Shown piece after piece: positions 57,871 through 64,000 of a DNA stretch of 64,000 bases. Position numbers and translations under genes: made by a program. Within the stretch, counting starts at the first letter, position 1, and every line of letters begins with the position of its first letter. Below the pieces are notes generated by a model. The model worked only from the letters and a program-made list of their open reading frames with translations, had not been told where the DNA came from and searched no databases. This DNA comes from Diplolepis rosae (Eukaryota; Arthropoda; Insecta; Hymenoptera; Diplolepididae). The stretch covers positions 4,278,001 through 4,342,000 of the forward strand of contig JAPYXD010000484.1 of assembly GCA_030998225.1 (NCBI GenBank). Direction: 5' to 3'.

Positions 57871-60275
57871 GAGGCTGAAATTGAATTATGAATATTTATT
57901 AAATTGTACCAACTCAATTCATTTAATTGGTTTTAATAATTTTCGGAAATAATTATTACTAATTTTTGAATAACAAATATCCAATGAAATAAATTATTGA
58001 ATAAAAGGGAAAAGATATTTAGGAATAAAATTTCGACTAAAAGTCTTTATTTGGAATGATTGTTTCTACATTTTTGGAATTTTAGAGAAATAATTTTTAT
58101 AAAACTTGTTGGCTTTCGTTTTCAAGGCGTGTCCCTCTGAGTCTTCAAGTTTGAACAGTATAGAGTTAAAATGACCTCAACGGGTTTACTTTCTGGCTGG
58201 TAAAACCACAGGCATCGCGTGATAAAAATAATGATATATAATTATAATATGAGATGTGAAGTAATGTACCTTCATATGTGAATTAGGCTCTTATTTTGAA
58301 TTGTGATTTATTATTCTTTTTGATTTTTTGTTCATTTCCTTTCTTTGGAAGTATGGTTGTGAATTCGAGGCTGCTCCAGACTGCTCGAAGAAGATGACAA
58401 TATTCTTGAGAATTTTGTATTCTTTGGTTTTGTGGCGAGCATGTAATAATCACGCGTCCATGTAAACGTGATGCGTATTCACTCTCCGTGCAGGAACGTA
58501 ATCAAACGTCCGGTACTGTTTTATTTTTTAAAAAATTCATCTTACCAGTCGAGAATCGGTACTATAACTTTAAATCACTCACTCGGAAAAATCATTATCT
58601 ATCCAAGGACGTTGACACAGTTTCTGAAATTTGCTCGTAGAAGTGTTTGGCTCAAGAAAAATAAATATAGAATGAAATTTCAATTTCAATGCATTTCAAA
58701 TTAGGCATCAATACATTTCCGAAAAAAGTAGTTCAGCTCAAAATAGTTGATTAATTAACAGTTATCTGAGGTTTCAAAATTTTTCTTGATCTCTTTATAA
58801 ATTATCTTAATTTTCATTAAATCTCAATGAACAGTAGTTCATTTCGTTATAATTGGAATATTTTTCTACAAATCCACTCATTAAACTTATTTTCATTTTT
58901 TTCTACTATTTTGACACAAAATATTTTTTTCTGTGAAATAAATTGTTTCTTTTTGTAAAGTGTATTTCAATACAACTAGAAATACACGTAAAAACTAGGA
59001 ATTATAAATTTTTTATATTCACTGCACAGTTTCGAATTTGGAAAATTCTTTAAACTTACTTTTTGGAAATTTTAAAATTTTGAACATCTCGAAATTTTAA
59101 GTATATAATAAATTTAGAATTTAATTTGAAAATGAAAAAGTTATTCAATGAAATTTGAATTTTGAAAATGGGCTAGAAAATATTTAAGGATTTTTTTGAA
59201 AGATTCATTTGTAACTGAAGCTATGAATTCATAATTACATTTTAAAACATTGTATGCTCAATCTAATGGAACTAATGGACTTATTAAGAGGAAAATGGCT
59301 CACCGCTAATCTCAAGAAATTATGAAAAACCAGTGGAGCGTTTTGATTCGACATTGTAGCTCGTTATAGAAAGAAACTTTTTCTATGGTACTTATGCACT
59401 TGAATTCAAATCTAAATTTAACCAGCAATGAAAAAAAAAAGAAACACGAGTAATGCTTGATAGCATGGAATAATTCTCACACGGTTTTACAATTCTTATT
59501 GAACCAAATAGTAAATACTTTTCTCGTCATAATACTCAAGTCGAGATCTCAAGTTTTGAAAACTACTGCAGCTCGATTTATTATATTTGCAAAAGTGACT
59601 CACTTGAGTTTACATTTTGGGCGCGGCAAACGCAAGGGTCAAGCGTGTATTTTTATTCGTACAGTCACCGTCTACGACCTGGCATATTTTAAAAAGAATA
59701 TTATTTTTTTAAGTCCACGTCAATATCCATGCCAGTAAAATGAATTCAGTTTTCCAGCGCCAAACAATAATTGTGAAAGTTAATTTCAGTTGGGAAGGAA
59801 ATCAATTTTAATTCAAACAAATAGGGAATAAATAGATTAATCTATGAAATAATTTAAACTATAACAATGAAATTTTTAAATCATTACCTAAATTGATTCG
59901 CTTATTAATAACTAAGAATAGAGTTATTAGATTGTGGAAAATAGATCAAGGAAAATCGACTGTTGTTTCTTTTGAAGCATAAATATTTGTTTGTTCTTTT
60001 TCATTGATAAATATTTTTAAGGAATTTATTTTAATAGTATCTAAAAGATAGTCTTAATTCAATAAATACACTTGTAAATAGTTAATTAAATGTAATGAAA
60101 AGAATAATCTTTATCTTATTGTAATTTATGTTTCAAAAATGGTCAGAATATGTATAATTATTTGAGTTGAATAATTGCCACTTTCGTTAATTTAGAAGTT
60201 AAGAAATATTGTTTTATTGAAGGTCAAGAAATACCTAATTTATTTGACCTACGTACGTCAAAATATATAACTACA
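57871..60275. other. Gene-free AT-rich region
   Basis: No coding exon, RNA gene or paired ends were recognised. Open frames of 78 codons (58468) and 93 codons (59457) look random in composition. Confidence 0.4.
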
Positions 60276-60446
60276 CCCAGAAAAAATTTTCTTTGATTAA
60301 AAAAAAAATGTCTTTGAATCAAACAAATTTGTGCATTGCTATGCGGGCAAAGAAAAGTTTCTTTCATTTAAAAAAATGTTTTGATTTTCTTTTTTTTCCT
60401 TCAAATTTAAGGAATGACTGTCTGTGCATTCGCTTGAGTACATGTA

Positions 60447-61205
60447 AAGGGTTTCCCAATTGGGGTGATATGCGTTTGAATGTCCCTATTGGGCTCATTT
60501 GAACTGAAATTTTTGACGTCTGCTGTCAGTTGTCATCAGTAAGGTTTGCCATTTAATCATGAGTAGTTTCACGCTTCCACAACGTTTGGAAATTGTCCAA
60601 TTATTTTATCAAAATTCGAGAAGTTTTGTCGGTGTTCAAAGAGCATATCGTGCAAAATATGGTCGTCATTCTGCTCCATACGCGCTCTCAATTCGTCGAA
60701 TAATCGATAAGTTGGAGAGTGAATTTACTCTATTGGATACTAAGCCTAAAAATCGTATGCGTACCGCACGTTCTACACAGAATATAGCCGCCGTACAGGC
60801 CAGTATCGAGGAAAACCGTAAATTGTCCGTGCCACGCCGATCTCAGGAATTGGGCCTGTCCAGGATGACTACCTGGCGTATTGTGCGATTGGATCGTGGC
60901 CTGCATCCCTATAAGATGATTCTGGCCCAAGAACTGAAGCCTACTGACCATCGTTTGCGTCGGGAGTTCGCGGATTGTGCTCTGGAATCAATTGAAAATT
61001 ATCCCAATTTTCATCAAAAAAATCATCTTTTCTGATGAGGCGCATTTTTGGCTCAAGTCTCGGGGGACATTTGGCCGATATATTGTTTAAATCATAAATG
61101 GCATAGAATATCCAATATAATAAAAAAGATTTCGATCAATTCCGAATGAATATTCAGTGTTTTTTTTTCAATTTCAAAACATATCACCCTTATTGGGAAA
61201 CCCTT
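60447..61205 (+). mobile_element. Internally deleted Tc1/mariner-like element, 759 bp
   Basis: 26-base TIRs: AAGGGTTTCCCAATTGGGGT at 60447, and at 61180-61205 the inverse of AAGGGTTTCCCAATAAGGGT. TA is duplicated at 60445-60446 and 61206-61207. It carries a truncated DUF4817 transposase gene. Target and boundaries are confirmed by uninterrupted copies of the host repeat at 57111 and 61550. Confidence 0.9.
60559..61090 (+). pseudogene. DUF4817 mariner-like transposase, truncated and frameshifted
   Basis: ATG 60559 opens 158 codons: FTLPQRLEIVQLFYQNSRSF, RIIDKLESEFTLLD, then a paired-type second helix-turn-helix region, VPRRSQELGLSRMTTWRIV, and GLHPYKMILAQELKPTDHRL with RREFA. A one-base shift near 61018 is needed to read on into KIIFSDEAHFWLKS, which contains the second catalytic Asp (FSDE). 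The rest of the DDE domain is deleted, as the frame ends at 61088-61090, shortly before the right TIR. It cannot encode an active transposase. Confidence 0.85.
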
Positions 61206-61549
61206 TACATATATATACAGAAATATTTTCTTTAATTCAGAGAAAAAATTGTCTTCGTTCAAGGTAATAAAATTAAATAAATTATTTCTTAAGTTTTTTC
61301 CGGTAATGTATTTAAATTAAATAAATATTTTTTTAAATCAAATAATTAATGTTGAAAAAATAATTTCTTCAATTTAAAAAAGACTTAAAACGTGATTTAT
61401 TAAAATCAAATAAATTTATATTTGTTCTAAAGGTGTTTTTACTTCGAATTGAAGAAATTAAGTTGAAAAAACGATTTCTTAAGTTTAAATAAAACGTTTT
61501 TCTATATAAACACTTAATATACTTGACGTACGTCAAGATACATACCTAC

Positions 61550-61855
61550 CCCCAGAAAAAAGTTTCTTTCATTCAAAAAAAATTTCTTTGAATCAAACAA
61601 ATTTGTGCATTGCTATGCGGACAAAAAAAAGTTTCTTTGATTTAAAAATTTTTTTTGATTTTCTTTTTTTTCTTTGAATTTAAGGAATGACTATCTGTGC
61701 ATTCGCTTGAGTACATGTGTGATGTGATAAACAGAAATATTTTCTTAATTCAGAGAAAAAATTGTCTTCATTCATGGTAATGAAATTAAAAAAATTATTT
61801 CTTAAGTTTTTGCCAGTATTGTATTCAAATCAAATAAATGTATGTACAATATAAA
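61550..61855 (+). repeat. Family R repeat, copy 3
   Basis: Shares CAAACAAATTTGTGCATTGC, then TATGCGGAC, GTGCATTCGCTTGAGTACAT and CAGAGAAAAAATTGTCTTCA with copy 2. It has no insertion at the CATGT site, though the bases just after it differ from copy 1. It lies almost directly after copy 2. Confidence 0.75.
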
Positions 61856-62326
61856 TTCGATATATTGACACTCAGAAAAAAATTTGCCCAATCCAACCAA
61901 AATTTAGTTTCAATGAAAAAATAAGGTTTGGTTAAATTAAGTAAATTTTTTTTCTCGATGCATGTACCCTGCCTGGAGTGAAGCAGAGTTTTGATGAAGA
62001 TATAGTTGAATAAGGTTCTATATTAAAATTGAAATTCGAATCTTGCAACAGAAATATATTTTTACCGCGGTTCAAGTTCCACAAGAAATTATAAGTCAAA
62101 TACCTAAAATTTTTGTTCGAGAATAATTTTTTTATGTCGTAGAAAAAATGTTTTAAATTACAAGATTAAGTATATGTTACCAGGTCAATTTTGTGTATTA
62201 AAAAATTTGCTTATATTTTTTCGTATAAATTCCGCATACAATTTATAATAGCGATTCTCTCTGTAGGCTCGTATTCAACAATCGCACGAGACTTTAAGAC
62301 ACTGAAACTTATGTTATGGCTTCCTT

Positions 62327-62357
62327 GCGTCGCGTCGCGTCGCGTCGCGTCGCGTCG
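62327..62357. repeat. (GCGTC)6 microsatellite
   Basis: Six exact GCGTC units, a strikingly CpG-rich tract in AT-rich surroundings. A TATGTA run follows at 62451-62470. Confidence 0.95.
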
Positions 62358-62758
62358 TAACTGTTCACGTGGTACTTGCACTCCTGGGCATTATTTATTT
62401 CCAAGATTACGGAATGAACTTATGACCCAACAAGTCTTCTGGAGAGTTGTTTATGTATATGTATATGTATATTCAATTAACGAGCAGACATTATATCTAC
62501 TACTCGAATTTTGTAATTCAGTCAATTCAGAGTTGTAAAAAATCTCGTAATTAATGAAAACTCTTAACAAATTATTTTTAATCAGATCAAGGCCAAAATA
62601 ATTTTTTCTCATTGTTATCTCATTATTTTTATTGAAAATCACTATTTAGTTTGAAATTTTTTTGTTCATATATCATTTTTTAAATCATATAAAATTGAAT
62701 ATAAAAATTCATTAGATTTGTTAAAAATTATAAAATTTGAGAACGGTAAAATATATGC

Positions 62759-62967
62759 TTAAGGCGATTGATCAAGTGGACCACTTGCGTCGGTAATTGC
62801 AATTACAGCATGTACTCGTAAAGTTGTTTAAAAAATAATAACTAAAGTGGATATTCGGTATCAGACAGACTTGGACAATAAAGCCATGAAGGTCTGTCTG
62901 GTACGAAAAATCTATTTTAGTCCGTGACCGACGTACGTCACGTGGTCTGCTTCATCCATGGCTTTAA
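62759..62967. mobile_element. TTAA-ended MITE, family T
   Basis: TTAAGGCGATTGATCAAGTG, then GACCACTTGCG, is inverted at the right as CGTACGTCACGTGGTCTGC, then CATCCATGGCTTTAA. The centre contains its own inverted pair (CAGACAGACTT...AAGGTCTGTCTG). The GGTAATTGCAAT block is shared with the 21043 copy. Confidence 0.8.
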
Positions 62968-63572
62968 AAAATCAACAGAAATGAGTTATATTAGTTTGTA
63001 TGAAAATGTCAACAGAATGATTTCCCCCTCACTTACAAGGAACATTTGATAAAACCTTATTTAGATTATAGAAAAAGCAAATTTCGAACACATTTTCACA
63101 GTAGTTCATAATCTTTAAAGTAAAATAATTATTAAAAGTATACACTGAAAAAAAATCTCAGTTCTATCAACTGAAGTTAGGTAGTTAATTTTCATGACAA
63201 ACGGAAAGTTCATTTACGGGAACTAGAACGTCATTATAGTGATTATAATCGTAATATTCATATGCCCTAAACATTTTTAGTAATTACAGTAAAACGATCA
63301 AAATTCAAAACTGATGAAAGCTTTATTGAACTTTACTGTACCTCTAATAAATTCAAGTCGCATTATTAAAAATATTTTTCAATTAATTACGAAAAATTGA
63401 TATGAATATTCTTTCAAATTACATTTAAAAGTAGATTCTTGTTGAATTAATCTTTACATTCTATTATCTTTATTCGCTATTTTATAGTTATTTTACACTG
63501 AAAAAATAATTTAATGGTATAGACGTGACTGTCGTTCCATAAACTGTTGATATTACATGTGTATATTGCACT

Positions 63573-63699
63573 CAGAAAAAATATTTGATTGAATCGAAGA
63601 AAATTATTTGTTTATAAAACTTTCTTTGATTTAAAGAAATGATTTATTGGAATTATCTAAACCAAATAACAATTTGTTCAAATCAAATAAATTTCTGCC
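63573..63699 (+). repeat. Partial family R repeat
   Basis: CAGAAAAAATATTTGATTGA followed by CTTTGATTTAAAGAAATG and AAATCAAATAAATTTCTGCC. It resembles the outer parts of family R and ends where the next MITE begins. Confidence 0.5.
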
Positions 63700-64000
63700 T
63701 TAAAGCCATGGATTAACAGACCATATGATCGATATAATAATTTTTTTGTCTAAAAACTTTTGTCCATGAAAAATAAGATATCAAGTAAAAAATTTGTAAG
63801 GTCAGATTTTTTTTTAATTAAAAAGGAAATTTTTTCTGAAATATATTTTTTTATAATTACAAAAATTCAAGAGTTGACAGACCTCCCTTAGTACCTTTTC
63901 TTTTATCTCACAAATGTTTGACTTGATATCTTATTTTGCATGGATAAAAGTTTACAGACAAAAAAATCACCATATTGATCATATGACTTGGTTGATCCAT
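63700..64000. mobile_element. TTAA-ended MITE, family T, cut by the window end
   Basis: TTAAAGCCATGGATTAACAG, then ACCATATGATC, is inverted at the extreme right (GATCATATGACTTGGTTGAT, then CCAT). The inner arms also pair (GTCTAAAAACTTTTGTCCAT with ATGGATAAAAGTTTACAGAC). The final few bases, expected to be GGCTTTAA-like, lie beyond the window. Confidence 0.8.

Larger units (their letters stand above)
60276..61506 (+). repeat. Family R repeat, copy 2, split by a mariner-like element
   Basis: The left half (60276-60446) and right half (61206-61506) together match copies 1 and 3. They are separated exactly at a TA by the element at 60447-61205. Confidence 0.8.

Overview
The window looks like one AT-rich stretch of an insect nuclear genome. 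Genes are intron-split with GT/AG junctions, intergenic DNA is dense with transposons, and the gene set is animal: two cilia proteins, a fatty-acid-binding protein, a PP2C phosphatase and a C2H2/PHD nuclear protein. The DUF4817 mariner-like sequence and the R1/jockey-like ORF1 suggest Hymenoptera (a parasitoid or gall wasp), but that placement is inference.

Layout. 1-8019 (+): the 3' part of CFAP251 (WDR66), eight recognised exons. Its introns hold a ~106-bp minisatellite, a dispersed GTCT-containing repeat, an ORF1-only LINE copy with an 11-bp target duplication, and a 1.15-kb TIR element inserted at a TA. 10242-19015 (-): a two-coding-exon gene for a ~1,784-residue C2H2 zinc-finger and PHD protein, best matched to MEP-1. 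20400-25007: a cluster of inverted repeats, MITEs and an LTR fragment. 25017-37640: nested transposons, with a SAP-domain exon in a TIR-bounded segment, a ~10-kb element with long diverged inverted arms, a CACTA/CMC-like element inside it with a broken transposase-like gene, and a solo LTR inside that. A related solo LTR (37641-38785) lies about 490 bp upstream of the next gene's start codon.

39279-46122 (+): a PPM1E/F-type PP2C phosphatase gene with two genes inside its introns on the opposite strand: a four-exon fatty-acid-binding protein (39881-40741) and an intronless CFAP299 (42593-43300). 46123-64000 has no gene I recognise. It contains a 1.24-kb near-perfect foldback, palindromic TTAA-ended MITEs, a tRNA-like SINE insertion, an internally deleted mariner-like element and several other repeats.

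The host genes do not form one pathway. CFAP251 and CFAP299 are both axonemal proteins, MEP-1 is a chromatin factor, PPM1 a signalling phosphatase and FABP a lipid carrier. I found no clearly new molecular system. The most notable items are the double nesting inside the phosphatase gene, its missing C-terminal strand, the dated transposon insertions that have unoccupied sister sites in the same window, and the large foldbacks.
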